DNA of 64,000 nt from Spongilla lacustris (Eukaryota > Porifera > Demospongiae > Spongillida > Spongillidae). Under the pieces are notes generated by a model. That model worked only from the letters and a program-made list of their open reading frames with translations, made no database searches and was not told where the DNA came from. The translations under genes were made by a program, and so were the position numbers. This document shows, in pieces, positions 1 through 57,621 of the stretch. The stretch is taken from NCBI GenBank assembly GCA_949361645.1, contig OX442431.1:7374653-7438652 (forward strand), written 5' to 3'. Each line of letters starts with the position of its first letter. Positions within the stretch are counted from its first letter, which is position 1.

Positions 1-3000
1 ATAGTTATAGTGTCACATAATTATAGTGTCACATAGTTATAGAGTCACATAGTTATAGAGTCACATAGTTATAGTGTCACATAGTTATAGTGTCACATAG
101 TTATAGAGTCACATAGTTATAGAGTCACATAGTTATAGAGTCACATAGTTATAGTGTCACATAGTTATAGTGTCACATAGTTATAGAGTCACATAGTTAT
201 AGAGTCACATAGTTATAGTGTCACATAGTTATAGTCACATAGTTATAGAGTCACATAGTTATAGTGTCACATAGTTATAGTGTCACATAGTTATAGAGTC
301 ACATAGTTATAGAGTCACATAGTTATAGTGTCACATAGTTATAGTGTCACATAGTTATAGTCACATAGTTATAGAGTCACATAGTTATAGTGTCACATAG
401 TTATAGTGTCACATAGTTATAGAGTCACATAGTTATAGAGTCACATAGTTATAGTGTCACATAGTTATAGTGTCACATAGTTATAGTGTCACATAGTTAT
501 AGTGTCACATAGTTATAGAGTCACATAGTTATAGTGTCACATAGTTATAGTGTCACATAGTTATAGTGTCACATAGTTATAGAGTCACATAGTTATAGAG
601 TCACATAGTTATAGTGTCACATAGTTATAGTGTCACATAGTTATAGAGTCACATAGTTATAGCACTCACATAGTTATAGAGTCACATAGTTATAGAGTCA
701 CATAGTTATAGCACTCACATAGTTATAGTGTCACATAGTTATAGTGTCACATAGTTATAGTGTCACATAGTTATAGAGTCACATAGTTATAGTGTCACAT
801 AGTTATAGAGTCACATAGTTATAGTGTCACATAGTTATAGTCACATAGTTATAGTGTCACATAGTTATAGAGTCACATAGTTATAGTGTCACATAGTTAT
901 AGTGTCACATAGTTATAGTGTCACATAGTTATAGAGTCACATAGTTATAGAGTCACATAGTTATAGTGTCACATAGTTATAGAGTCACATAGTTATAGTG
1001 TCACATAGTTATAGTGTCACATAGTTATAGTGTCACATAGTTATAGTGTCACATAGTTATAGTGTCACATAGTTATAGTGTCACATAGTTATAGTGTCAC
1101 ATAGTTATAGTGTCACATAGTTATAGAGTCACATAGTTATAGAGTCACATAGTTATAGTGTCACATAGTTATAGTGTCACATAGTTATAGTGTCACATAG
1201 TTATAGTGTCACATAGTTATAGTGTCACATAGTTATAGTGTCACATAGTTATAGTGTCACATAGTTATAGTGTCACATAGTTATAGTGTCACATAGTTAT
1301 AGTGTCACATAGTTATAGTGTCACATAGTTATAGAGTCACATAGTTATAGTGTCACATAGTTATAGTGTCACATAGTTATAGCGCTCACATAGTTATAGT
1401 GTCACATAGTTATAGTGTCACATAGTTATAGTGTCACATAGTTATAGTGTCACATAGTTATAGTGTCACATAGTTATAGAGTCACATAGTTATAGAGTCA
1501 CATAGTTATAGTGTCACATAGTTATAGAGTCACATAGTTATAGAGTCACATAGTTATAGTGTCACATAGTTATAGAGTCACATAGTTATAGTGTCACATA
1601 ATTATAGTGTCACATAGTTATAGTGTCACATAGTTATAGTGTCACATAGTTATAGTGTCACATAGTTATAGAGTCACATAGTTATAGTGTCACATAGTTA
1701 TAGTGTCACATAGTTATAGAGTCACATAGTTATAGTGCCACATAGTTATAGAGTCACATAGTTATAGTGTCACATAGTTATAGTGTCACATAGTTATAGT
1801 GTCACATAGTTATAGTGTCACATAGTTATAGTGTCACATAGTTATAGTGTCACATAGTTATAGTGTCACATAGTTATAGTGTCACATAGTTATAGTGTCA
1901 CATAATTATAGTGTCACATAGTTATAGAGTCACATAGTTATAGTGTCACATAGTTATAGTGTCACATAGTTATAGTGTCACATAGTTATAGAGTCACATA
2001 GTTATAGTGTCACATAGTTATAGTGTCACATAGTTATAGTGTCACATAGTTATAGTGTCACATAGTTATAGTGTCACATAGTTATAGTGTCACATAGTTA
2101 TAGTGTCACATAGTTATAGTGTCACATAGTTATAGTGTCACATAGTTATAGTGTCACATAGTTATAGTGTCACATAGTTATAGTGTCACATAGTTATAGT
2201 GTCACATAGTTATAGTCACATAGTTATAGTGTCACATAGTTATAGTGTCACATAGTTATAGTGTCACATAGTTATAGTGTCACATAGTTATAGTGTCACA
2301 TAGTTATAGTGTCACATAGTTATAGTGTCACATAGTTATAGTGTCACATAGTTATAGTGTCACATAGTTATAGTGTCACATAGTTATAGTGTCACATAGT
2401 TATAGTGTCACATAGTTATAGTGTCACATAGTTATAGTGTCACATAGTTATAGTGTCACATAGTTATAGTCACATAGTTATAGTGTCACATAGTTATAGT
2501 GTCACATAGTTATAGTGTCACATAGTTATAGTGTCACATAGTTATAGTGTCACATAGTTATAGTGTCACATAGTTATAGTGTCACATAGTTATAGTGTCA
2601 CATAGTTATAGTGTCACATAGTTATAGTGTCACATAGTTATAGTGTCACATAATTATAGTGTCACATAGTTATAGAGTCACATAGTTATAGAGTCACATA
2701 GTTATTGTGCCACATAGTTATAGTGTCACATAGTTATAGTGTCACATAGTTATAGTGTCACATAGTTATAGTGTCACATAGTTATAGTGTCACATAGTTA
2801 TAGAGTCACATAGTTATAGTGTCACATAGTTATAGTGTCACATAGTTATAGTGTCACATAGTTATAGTGTCACATAGTTATAGTGTCACATAGTTATAGT
2901 GTCACATAGTTATAGTGTCACATAGTTATAGTGTCACATAGTTATAGTGTCACATAGTTATAGTGTCACATAGTTATAGTGTCACATAGTTATAGAGTCA

Positions 3001-3013
3001 CATAGTTATAGTG
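1..3013. repeat. 16-bp satellite-like tandem array
   Basis: About 190 head-to-tail copies of a 16-bp unit (ATAGTTATAGTGTCAC), with a common AGAGTCAC variant, occasional 14-bp copies lacking two bases, and rare AGCACTCAC or AGCGCTCAC forms. The array runs off the left edge, so its full length is unknown. The AGAG and 14-bp variants cluster in the first 900 bases while the right half is more uniform, which looks like local homogenisation. No coding exon is visible in it. It lies upstream of the first visible SUDS3 exon and so is either in a SUDS3 intron or in its 5' flank. Confidence 0.97.
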
Positions 3014-3043
3014 CTCGTTTGTTATATGTACAAAGAAAAGTGA

Positions 3044-3460
3044 AACATGCTAGGTGATGTGATGTGTGTTAGGTGATGTGTGCTATGTGATGTGTGCTAT
3101 GTGATATGTGCCATGTGATGTGTGCTATGTGATGTGTGCCAGGTGATGTGTGCTATGTGATGTGTGCTATGTGATGTGTGCTATGTGATATGTGCTATGT
3201 GATATGTGCTATGTGATGTGTGCTATGTGATGTGTGCTATGTGATGTGTGCTATGTGATGTGTGCTATGTGATATGTGCTATGTGATATGTGCTATGTGA
3301 TGTGTGCTATGTGATGTGTGCTATGTGATGTGTGCCAGGTGATGTGTGCTATGTGATGTGTGCTATGTGATGTGTGCTATGTGATGTGTGCTATGTGATG
3401 TGTGCTATGTGATGTGTGCTAGTGATGTGTGCTATGTGATGTGTGCTATGTGATGTGTGC
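3044..3460. repeat. 14-bp tandem array
   Basis: About 30 copies of a 14-bp unit (GTGATGTGTGCTAT) with GATATG and CCAGG variants. It directly follows the 16-bp array after about 30 bases of unique sequence. The following bases, 3461-3830, hold unique non-coding sequence, a G homopolymer (3701-3727) and a short T run. I see no exon there. Confidence 0.95.
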
Positions 3461-3696
3461 AGTGTGTGCTGAAATACAAAAACAGCAGGCTTCTTTGTAA
3501 CTCAGCGCTATGTGATGTCACATCCGGAGTACAAATTATCTAAAATGAGTTTGATTTAGGATGATTAGCAAACTATAATAAATTATTGGAGGTGGGATGC
3601 AAGGATGGGGACTAACTTAAGGATGCTCTTTGGAGGACGAATGATGGGCGTGGCTTTGGAGGAGGAAGGGCTGGGTGGGGCTTTGGAGGATGAACG

Positions 3697-3730
<34 letters not shown>

Positions 3731-3829
3731 TTGGAAGATGGAATGATGGGAGTGGAGCTTTTTTTTTTTTCCAGTGATGGTTATGAAGTTTGTGCTCCAA
3801 CATTATTGTACTGGATCGTGTTGTACGTC

Positions 3830-4669
3830 CCTGTGGCCATCCTTACCCTATGTCCCTGTGGCCATCCTTACCCTGTGTCCCTGTGGCCATCCTTACCCTA
3901 TATCCCTGTGGCCATCCTTACCCTGTGTCCCTGTGGCCATCCTTACCCTATGTCCCTGTGGCCATCCTTACCCTACGTCCCTGTGGCCATCCTTACCCTA
4001 CGTCCCTGTGGCCATCCTTACCCTATGTCCCTGTGGCCATCCTTACCCTACGTCCCTGTGGCCATCCTTACCCTACGTCCCTGTGGCCATCCTTACCCTA
4101 TGTCCCTGTGGCCATCCTTACCCTACGTCCCTGTGGCCATCCTTACCCTATGTCCCTGTGGCCATCCTTACCCTATGTCCCTGTGGCCACCCTTACCCTA
4201 TGTCCCTGTGGCCACCCTTACCCTGTGTCCCTGTGGCCATCCTTACCCTATGTCCCTGTGGCCATCCTTACCCTATGTCCCTGTGGCCATCCTTACCCTA
4301 TGTCCCTGTGGCCATCCTTACCCTATGTCCCTGTGGCCATCCTTACCCTATGTCCCTGTGGCCATCCTTTCGTCCCTGTGGCCATCCTTACCCTATGTCC
4401 CTGTGGCCATCCTTACCCTATGTCCCTGTGGCCATCCTTACCCTATGTCCCTGTGGCCATCCTTACCCTATGTCCCTGTGGCCATCCTTACCCTATGTCC
4501 CTGTGGCCATCCTTACCCTATGTCCCTGTGGCCATCCTTACCCTGTGTCCCTGTGGCCATCCTTACCCTGTGTCCCTGTGGCCATCCTTACCCTACGTCC
4601 CTGTGGCCATCCTTACCCTATGTCCCTGTGGCCATCCTTACCCTATGTCCCTGTGGCCATCATTACCCT
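3830..4669. repeat. 25-bp tandem array abutting a SUDS3 splice acceptor
   Basis: About 33 copies of a 25-bp unit containing CCCTGTGGCCATCCTTACCC. Because 25 is not a multiple of three and the unit has no stop in any plus frame, all three plus frames are open through the array; these long open frames are artefacts. The array ends only about 15 nt before the TGTATGCAG acceptor of the SUDS3 exon at 4685, so its pyrimidine-rich copies form the tract upstream of that splice site. Confidence 0.95.
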
Positions 4670-4684
4670 GCGTCTTGTATGCAG

Positions 4685-10680
<5,996 letters not shown>

Positions 10681-10910
10681 AAGGGAGGGGGGGGGGGGGG
10701 GAGGGGGAACAGAACTTCTGTTTGTGTTGTATGGTTTGTGCTACATCAGTTGCGTGTGACTGGTGATTTCAGTTTCAGTTTTGCATATGCTCCACAGCTG
10801 CCAACAATATGGCAATCCTTAGCCAAACAAATGAATGGGACGAACCAATGTACGATATATACAGCACCAATATACGTACGTGTACACACAGATCCAGATT
10901 TAACTGCAAG

Positions 10911-11377
10911 CTAAGCTTTGAAGATTTCTCCAAATGTTGTTCCTTTGTATCCCACTTCGAAAGCTGGTTTGTCATCGAAGCATACATAAGCCCTGCAGAA
11001 TTAAGGGTTGGGGACGAGGCGTAGCAAATTATATGGCACAGTACCTTGTGTTCTTGATGCCAAGCCTGGCAAGTATCTGGAACACGGTTGCTGAAATAGT
11101 TACGTTCTCCTTCTCGCCAAGGTGTCCGATAGACATGATTTCTACGTAGGCAGCAGGCTCCTGAGTGTTATCAAATGCCACCAGCGCGTCTGGAATAACC
11201 ACGACAGCTATATACTGCAAGATGATGCATTTGAATCATGGTCACCAAGGCACGCAGAGGCAAAGGAACCTGCATTGGTTTCTGGATCGCCTTCTGGAAA
11301 TCCACTGACGCCTCAGTTATGAAATCAGCTGGCACTTGGCTACGTGGAACATTTGTAGTGATTTTCAGCAGTGGCAT
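10911..11377 (-). CDS. MIF: Macrophage migration inhibitory factor-like tautomerase (MIF/DDT family)
   Basis: Three exons on the minus strand, 11270-11377, 11045-11214 and 10911-10992, splice in phase to 119 residues, the usual MIF length. The protein starts MPLLKITTNVPRSQVP: Pro after the removed Met is the catalytic base of the tautomerase fold. The exon 1/2 join makes KPMQYIAVVVIPD, containing the conserved active-site Lys, and exon 3 gives RAYVCFDDKPAFEVGYKGTTFG, the family C-terminal region ending in a Thr-Thr-Phe-Gly motif. The human CALC redox motif is replaced by AAYV, so thiol-oxidoreductase activity is not expected. It could equally be named a D-dopachrome tautomerase paralogue. It shares a 42-bp divergent promoter with the next gene. 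Confidence 0.95.
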
Positions 11378-11419
11378 TTTGGATCACGTGCGCGTTTTTA
11401 TTATTAATCCGAATTAAAA
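11378..11419. promoter_or_regulatory. 42-bp divergent promoter with CACGTG E-box
   Basis: Only 42 bp separate the MIF start codon (minus strand) from the start codon of the unnamed plus-strand gene. The interval has a palindromic CACGTG E-box at 11385-11390 inside TCACGTGCGCG, followed by an AT-rich stretch. Any 5' UTRs must be tiny or overlap the neighbouring gene. The regulatory role is inferred from position. Confidence 0.6.
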
Positions 11420-17806
<6,387 letters not shown>

Positions 17807-17880
17807 ACTTGTACAGCTATTTTTAGCAAATCAACAACTGCAATGCTTATTAGTACGTGTTAGATGTAACAGATTTTTAA

Positions 17881-17990
17881 AAACAGGGTGGGTAACGTTG
17901 CGTCATCTAATTTGCAACGTTATGACGTCATTTATTGAATGCCCTAATATATATTCAAAATCTCACTGGGTCGGCTTTATTGTATCGCTA
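17881..17990 (+). promoter_or_regulatory. CRE-type and TATA-type promoter of the SH3 gene
   Basis: A full palindromic TGACGTCA (cAMP-response / ATF element) is at 17923-17930, with a related GCGTCAT half-site near 17900 in a similar AACGTT context. About 18 bases further is an AT-rich TAATATATATTC box (about 17946-17957). The start codon of the SH3 protein is at 18011, so spacing fits a TATA box with transcription starting near 17980. The assignment rests on motif and position only. Confidence 0.5.
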
Positions 17991-18010
17991 TCGACTTGTA
18001 ATAGCAGACT

Positions 18011-19988
18011 ATGGCTCTAGCAATTTGTCCAGCACCGTTTCAATCAAAGCGGAAAGGCACCAAAGGTCAGTATTGTAATTCACAGTTTGTGAAGAATGCG
18101 TTGTTACAGCAGGATTTCTTTGTAGGTCCAAAGAAAGGCGCGAAACCAGCTGCTACCGTGCAAGCCGTCATGCCTGAGGAAATAATTCGTCACATCACTT
18201 CTGCGCCCCAGCTGACGCAGTTTGAGGATCCCACTGTGCGGAGCAGGCAGCCGCAGCAGTACAGCCCTCCCGGGTATCGCCCGGGCGCACCACGACCCGC
18301 TCCCCAGGCACCAGCTGCGCGTCCCTCTCCCCAGCGCCCTCACTACGACCAACACGATGGACACTTCGCCTGCCAAAACGACTCGCAGAGCTTTGACAGT
18401 CATTGTACTCGCGCGTCCTCTGGATACCACTCTTCTTCAGGTTATCAGTCGGACGAAGGAAGCTTTGAAAGCAAAATGTTGAGCAGAGCAACAAAGGAGC
18501 GGCCGGCAAACCTGAGGATGACGGCTGCGAGGGATTACGCTCCTTGTTGCAGTGAAGAACTGCACGTCAAACGCGGCCAGCGAGTGCAGGTTCTGTACAA
18601 GGAGCAAAACTGGGTGTTTGCAGTCACGAAGTCAGGCGACAGTGGTTACCTGCCATACAGCTGCGTACGTCCTTCACGAAAGTACGGAGGCTACCAGTCT
18701 GAGCCAGAAAACACTCAGGACATCGACTATGCCTCTGGATACGATACGGACATACCGCTCGACAGGTCGAGAGCGGTGCTGGGACACAGAACGCACCAGA
18801 TAGGCGATGTGAGTCCTACTTCAAACGTGAACCAAGGTTTCCGGCGCGTTGGGTCCGGGTCACCTCGCAGTGGGAGAAAGCCTTCCGTTGATGGGTACCT
18901 TTCGGCGGTAGAGGAGTATCCCAGTTCTTCTGGCTACATGCAACACCCCCGCCCAGCAAAGTCACTTCACAGCATCATCGATTCCTCGTCTCCAAAAAGC
19001 TATCGTCCGGCCGAATGCAAGCCAGACGTAGACTCGTTTGTCAGAGAGTTTATCGAGGAGCTTGTTGTTATACACACCTTCGAAGCGAAGGAGGAGGACG
19101 AGATCGTTGTGAATAAGGGAGAGAAGGTGAAAGTTCTGAACGCAGACGATCCGTCTTGGTTGTGGGTGATTACCGTACAGGGAGACGAGGGATTCATCCC
19201 GAGGTCGTGCTGCGCTCTTGGCAACCACCCTCGTAAGTCGTTAACTCGTTTGCAAGGCGTGTTGTTAGGAATGTTTCTAATGTGTGATAGTCGTTGATAT
19301 GCGTGCTGCTAGCTACCGTTTTCATACGTGTTAATGGCAGTTAAAAGCAGTGCGCATTCGTATTACGTGCTGAGAAAATTCATAGCTTTGTTACTCGTCG
19401 GCGAGATTTTTTGAAATGTCGATGTCGGAATGCTGTGCTAATGTGTATTTTGTCGACAGGATGTTTTAAGAGGCCTTCTATGATTATGAGCGCATTTCCT
19501 TTTTTGAAGCCGTTACTTGTTCGCTCTAGGCAGTCTGATATCTTATAAGTGCAACCCTTGCTCCTGCCAAAAATTAACACCTACTTTTTCCCTTTACAGT
19601 GCTCCACAGCAATGCAACCCGAACGCACCGCGCAGTGCCACCTCCTGGGAGACAGCCACGCTCTCATCGCTACTACCAGTACCAGCAGGCCAAAGCCCGC
19701 CATGCCCGGGAACAGGTAAAGCATCGGTTCAGTGAGTTGGCAAAGAGAAAGAACCTGAACCCCGAAACCATGAGCAAAGAGGATATAGTGAAGAGTGGCA
19801 CTCGACTTATTGTGCTGACAGACTACACCCCTACCGAGCAAGATGAGCTAGAGGTGGTCTTTGCTGAGCCTCTTTTTGCTAACATTTTAACTCAAAACAC
19901 TGGTGCTGAGAGGATGTGGGCGTACTGTCCACGTACAGACACTTGTGGTTATGTTCCTGTCTCTCTTGTGGCACCACAAGTGGTGTAG
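18011..19988 (+). CDS. Three-SH3-domain adaptor protein, possibly Dlish/Vamana-like
   Basis: Two exons, 18011-19232 and 19600-19988, join in phase to 536 residues. SH3-1 lies near residues 167-223 (LRMTAARDYAPCCSEEL, ending GDSGYLPYSCV), SH3-2 near 345-401 (VIHTFEAKEEDEIVV, ending GDEGFIPRSCC), and SH3-3 at the C-terminus (VLTDYTPTEQDELEV, ending TCGYVPVSLV). The ALYDY-type, Trp and SxYV-type positions of SH3 folds can be followed in each. The linkers are Pro/Ser/Tyr-rich with repeated SSGYxS motifs (SSGYHSSSGYQSDEGS; YASGYDTD), likely phosphorylation or SH2-binding sites. The N-terminal MALAICP and the three-SH3 order recall the insect Fat-pathway adaptor Dlish, from memory and unproven. There is no catalytic domain, so it is a scaffold. 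It converges with ZCCHC8, 179 bp apart. Confidence 0.85.
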
Positions 19989-20167
19989 CAGCTGTACATG
20001 TACGCTTTTATGTGCCCATTTACCCATTGTGTGTTTATTCAGTATCATCATTATTCCTATATACAACACTTCAGTACAACACTAAACAATAACACATTTA
20101 TATCTGGGGGGAAGTAACACATTGACAAGCTAGGTACTAACAAGGATTCGAGTTGGAGGTGTTATAG

Positions 20168-33222
<13,055 letters not shown>

Positions 33223-33420
33223 TTCCAGTTATGTAAAACGATAGTAGATACAATAGATATAGAATAATAAGCGGAACACGGAATTTAATATTTTTAATAA
33301 AACCTTGCAATAACTAGTAAGAGGAAAAAAAAAAAAAAACAATGACTCAAGAGTACATGTAGGGCAACGAAGACACGCACACTACTAGACGGATAAAAAT
33401 CAGCACACACCAAAACAAAA

Positions 33421-53694
<20,274 letters not shown>

Positions 53695-54206
53695 CTGTGC
53701 AAGTCGGTGGGAGAGAGAGAGAGAGAGAGAGAGAGTTAATATCTGGAAGCCACACCTCTATCCGTGCGGCCAATTCCGTCGCGTGCACACGTTACATATG
53801 CACAAGGGTGCCACTGCCTCTTGCCCTTTGCATCGACTACCTTTTCAGTCTATACGAAGTAGACGAGCCTCTCCCTAATCGAGGGTCACGAGATACACGT
53901 TAAAAAGATTCATGAGGCTCCGCCTATCTATTTCCGGTAGATCCCCAGCAGTGCAGAAATAAAATTCTTCTTATGGTCTGGGCACCAGAGTAAAAACCCG
54001 AGGTGAGCTGCATAAAGAATGCGAAAAAAGGGTGAGGCATAACATTGTAACGTCTTTTGAGGGGCCCCCTAGTGTTGTTTGTCTGCCGTTTTATTTGTGA
54101 CTTCCAGATGCTGTTCCCAAAGGAAAACCAGGTGCCAGTGACAGCGCATATGGTAGACAAACGAGCAGAGGTAACCGATATTCTTCTACGATACTGATGA
54201 TTTTAA
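53695..54206. promoter_or_regulatory. USP32-VMP1 divergent intergenic region
   Basis: 512 bp separate the USP32 ATG (53694, minus) and the VMP1 ATG (54207, plus), so both promoters must be here or in the first introns. The interval holds a GA microsatellite at 53711-53734 and a GGGGCCCC palindrome near 54061. A short open frame beginning at the ATG at 54109 ends before VMP1 and is not in phase with it. I see no clear TATA box. Confidence 0.5.
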
Positions 54207-55631
54207 ATGGCTGTCTTAGATCTGCGAGCGAGGCAGGAGCGGGAGTGGGCTAAAATAGTACTATGGAGGAGGCCGCTTACTACGCTACAGTACTTCTGTA
54301 CAGACTTCTTGTACGAAGTTCACAGGGTCGTGCTAGCGTACGTATTTGGTTTTGGCCTCGTGAATGGCCCACAGCAAAAAAATGTGCGTTCTCTTTCTTG
54401 CTTAGGACCCTCCAACACCGCTTCAAAGTGGTCGTCACCACAACACTGCTGCTAGCATTCATTGTGTCTTACAATCTGGAGGGCCCGCATCAATCGGTCA
54501 GTTGCAAGGGCTTTCACCCTGCTACATATACACGTGTGTTGTCGTGGCTGGTCTTGCTATTGTTTAAAACACCAACATATACAAACATGCATGTATGTGT
54601 AACCTCTCTACTGAACTACCAAACTCCCTTTCCCTCCCTCTCTTCCCCCTCCCTCTCTTCCCCCTCCCTCTTCCTCTCTCCCTTCTCCCTCCCTTTTCCC
54701 TCCTCTCTCCCTCCCTTCTCCCTCTTCTCCCTCCCTTCTCCCTTGGACCCCTAATGTACGTGCAGTATATAGGTAGTGCAGAGAAGTTACTAATTCGCTG
54801 TAGTTACTGGATTGGCCTTGGGATTCTATCTTCTGTTGGCCTGGGCACTGGATTACACACCTTCATCCTGTATCTTGTAAGTGTTTCAGTCTGGGAGTCT
54901 ATGGGTATCTGGGAGTCTATGGGTAGCTATTCTTTTGATGTATTGTGAAGTTTCAATGAACCCTTGTCTTTGCAGGGACCATTCATCGCATCTGTCACCC
55001 TAGCAGCATTCACATGCGATTCAGTTGATTTTCCAGAACCTCCTTACCCTGATGAGTGAGTGGTTATCCCCTTGAACTGATGAGTGTGTGATTACCCCCT
55101 TACCCTGATGAGTGAGTGATTGTCCCCTTACCCTGATGAGTGCCTTATGGGTGAGTGATTATCCCTTTGCCCTGATGAGGGATTAAATGTGTGTGTGTGT
55201 GTGTGTGTGTGATGAACACCATTATCTGAGTTACCCTGATGTGTGACATCATTATCTGAGTTACCCTGATGTGTCTGTGTGCGTGATGAACATTATCCTG
55301 TAATGATAATCTCCTACTGAACGATTATACAGGAAATATCTTTCTTTCTTTATCTTGCCTATTCCTTGTTCTTTGCTTTCCTTCTGTCTCCTATCTACAC
55401 CCCTCAACCCCCCCCCTCCCCCCCTCCCCCCCTGCAGTATAGTGTGTCCTGATGAAGGATCACTGGCGTACCCAGTAACCTTCTGGATGGTGTTGAGTAA
55501 AGTCAGGCTAGAAGCATTCATGTGGGTTAGTGTACATGTTATGGGTGTACCTGCCATATGTACTACATGTATGTTATGCATGTGTGTGTGTGTGTGTGTG
55601 GTGTGTGTGTGTGTGTGTGGTGTGTGTGTGT

Positions 55632-55698
<67 letters not shown>

Positions 55699-57485
55699 TC
55701 CCTCTGCAGTGTGAAAGGCTTCTGTATACAGGCCCTTATCAGCCTTCCAGCCTCCCAAGGGCATTGTGTTATGACCCCTCACACCCCCATAAAGTCATGC
55801 TTTGTCATCATATTTAAGTTATTAATAGCATTCAGATTAGGTATATTGTTTACTTGCCCAGCTCATGTTCTAATTATCGGTTGTCTAGTTTTTTTATTAT
55901 CTTGAAATTACGGTGTTCCATCCTTTCTGCTTCTTTCCAGGGTGTTGGCACGGCGATAGGTGAGCTGCCACCCTACTTCATGGCCAGGGCAGGTTAGTGG
56001 GACACACAGCTGAGGTGTGTCACTAGTGGATTTCTCTTTAGCCCGCCTCTCTGGGAAGGAGGACGATGAGGAGTATGAAGAACTGGAGGCAGTCCTGCAG
56101 TCCCAGGATAAGGTACACCAGAGCTCTGTACCAGATGGTCATCCTTGATGCCCCTGTACATAGGACCTTCTCACCAGGGCAAGGAGAGCAGTCTACGAGT
56201 TGGTTCAGAGGGTTGGGTTCTTTGGCATACTGCTTTGTGCTTCGGCAAGTTACATATAGGGCATGGTTATGGTGGGAGGGGTGTGGTCATGGTATGAGGG
56301 TGTAGGGTCATAGTGGGTGTGGTCATGGTGTGGGGATCATAGTGGGTGTGGTCATGGGTACATGTATATACAACAGAGGTGGGGATAATACTCTGGAATG
56401 TGTAGGGTACACCTTTGGGAAGTGGAAGGGTACATTTGCATTAGTGTCAATGTTTTGCATTTCAAGTTACAACCTGGATACTGTTAGTGTATCTTCAATT
56501 GACAATTGATCTACTTAATTGGGCCCACTTTTAGATCGACTGATTTAACAAGCTCAATTTCGCATTGGAATCATTATAAGAGTGTGTGATTGTCATTAGT
56601 CATAGCTTAGTGTGCAGCGTTTTCTCAAATTAATATTCCCTTCCCCTCCCCCCCCCCCCCTTTTTTTGTATCCAGATCCCAAACCCGCTCTTTGATCTGG
56701 CTGGCATCACCTGTGGTCACTTTCTGGTACCCTTTTGGACTTTCTTTGGAGCTACTGTCATCGGGAAGGCCGTGATAAAAACACACATTCAGGTGAGCTG
56801 TGTGTGTGTGTGTGTGTCAAAGCATCTGTATACAGCTTGTAATCATATTTCTCTTCAGACAGTGTTTGTGATAATGGCTTTTAGTGCTCACCATTTTAAC
56901 ACAGCTGTGGCCATGATTGGGTGAGTATCTGTGTGTTGGCCATGATTGGGTGAGTATCTGTGTGTTGCCATGATTGGGTGAGTATCTGTGTGTTGGCCAT
57001 GATTGGGTGAGTATCTGTGTGTTGGCCATGATTGGGTGAGTATCTGTGTGTTGGTGCTGTTGGTCATGTGTTGGTTTTCTCTTTCTGCATTCTGGCTTTA
57101 TTCCCCACCCACTTGAAATGATCTGCTGCCCTTAGAGCCGTTCCTTACATTGGAGATTATGTGCAGCGACCTTTTGAAGAGTATCTGGAGAAGCAGAAAC
57201 AGCACCTCCACCGCAAGCCTGGAGTTACAGTGGTCCATGTGAGTAACCTGCCCACCTCGGGTCCTATAGTCACCTTCTTACAATCTCTCACTCCTCTCCC
57301 TTCTTCCTTCGTCCCACTCCCATCACTCTTCTCCATAGGACTCCAGCTTTCTGCAGACCTTGTTTGGCTACGTTCTTATGGCAATGGTGGTGTACTTTGT
57401 AGTGTCCATTGTCCACTCTATGGCGCAACACCACGCCAAGAGATTACACCAACAGGACAGGGCACAAAAACACAAGCCTGACTGA
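54207..57485 (+). CDS. VMP1: VMP1, ER scramblase and autophagy factor
   Basis: Vacuole membrane protein 1, an ER multi-pass lipid scramblase needed for autophagosome formation. Twelve exons close in frame to 377 residues (human 406): 54207-54337, 54406-54496, 54766-54876, 54976-55055, 55438-55525, 55941-55992, 56042-56112, 56164-56244, 56676-56792, 56859-56920, 57136-57238, 57339-57485. Landmarks: [14 protein letters not shown], then [52 protein letters not shown] (the VTT/DedA signature), [19 protein letters not shown], and [20 protein letters not shown]. The C-terminus ends AQKHKPD. The start was chosen at the first ATG giving this frame; an upstream exon is possible. Intron 56113-56163 is 51 nt, and intron 56245-56675 starts GCAAGT (GC-AG). 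It converges with ROGDI, 136 bp apart. Confidence 0.96.
54625..54745. repeat. CCCTCCCTCTTC polypyrimidine repeat before VMP1 exon 3
   Basis: CT-rich simple repeat in VMP1 intron 2 that ends about 20 bp before the TGCAG acceptor of exon 54766-54876. Confidence 0.88.
55035..55180 (+). repeat. VMP1: Degenerate repeat containing the donor of VMP1 exon 4
   Basis: The last 14 coding bases of exon 4 and its donor (CCTTACCCTGATGAGTGAGT, 55042-55061 region) recur exactly at about 55099-55118 and in degenerate form near 55129, 55160 and 55261. This is an older-looking case of a tandemly copied exon-intron junction. Confidence 0.8.
55565..55698. repeat. (TG)n microsatellite in VMP1 intron 5
   Basis: Interrupted TG run about 40 bp after the donor of VMP1 exon 5 (55438-55525). 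Confidence 0.95.
56911..57055 (+). repeat. VMP1: 29-bp minisatellite that repeats the donor of VMP1 exon 10
   Basis: Five copies of a 29-bp unit (one copy 28 bp) each contain CCATGATTGGGTGAGTATCT. The first copy spans the real exon-intron junction at 56920/56921, so the end of exon 10 plus its donor is present five times in tandem. Confidence 0.94.
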
Positions 57486-57621
57486 GTAGCAGTGTTGGCG
57501 TTTACTATATTGTGGTTGTAAAACACCATTGCATTTTTGATCACATAAAACACAACACACTTTACTTGACCAGCACATCACACACAGTTGGGGAGGGAGG
57601 GGGCTGTCTTCTGTTGCTCTG

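Noticed and set aside
1..3013. CRISPR array or other spacer-repeat system
   Set aside because: Units are head-to-tail with no unique spacers, and all surrounding genes are eukaryotic with introns.
54109..54186. Alternative VMP1 first exon starting at the ATG at 54109
   Set aside because: Its apparent donor gives phase 0, which would put the next exon out of frame; the ATG at 54207 reads directly into the conserved N-terminus.
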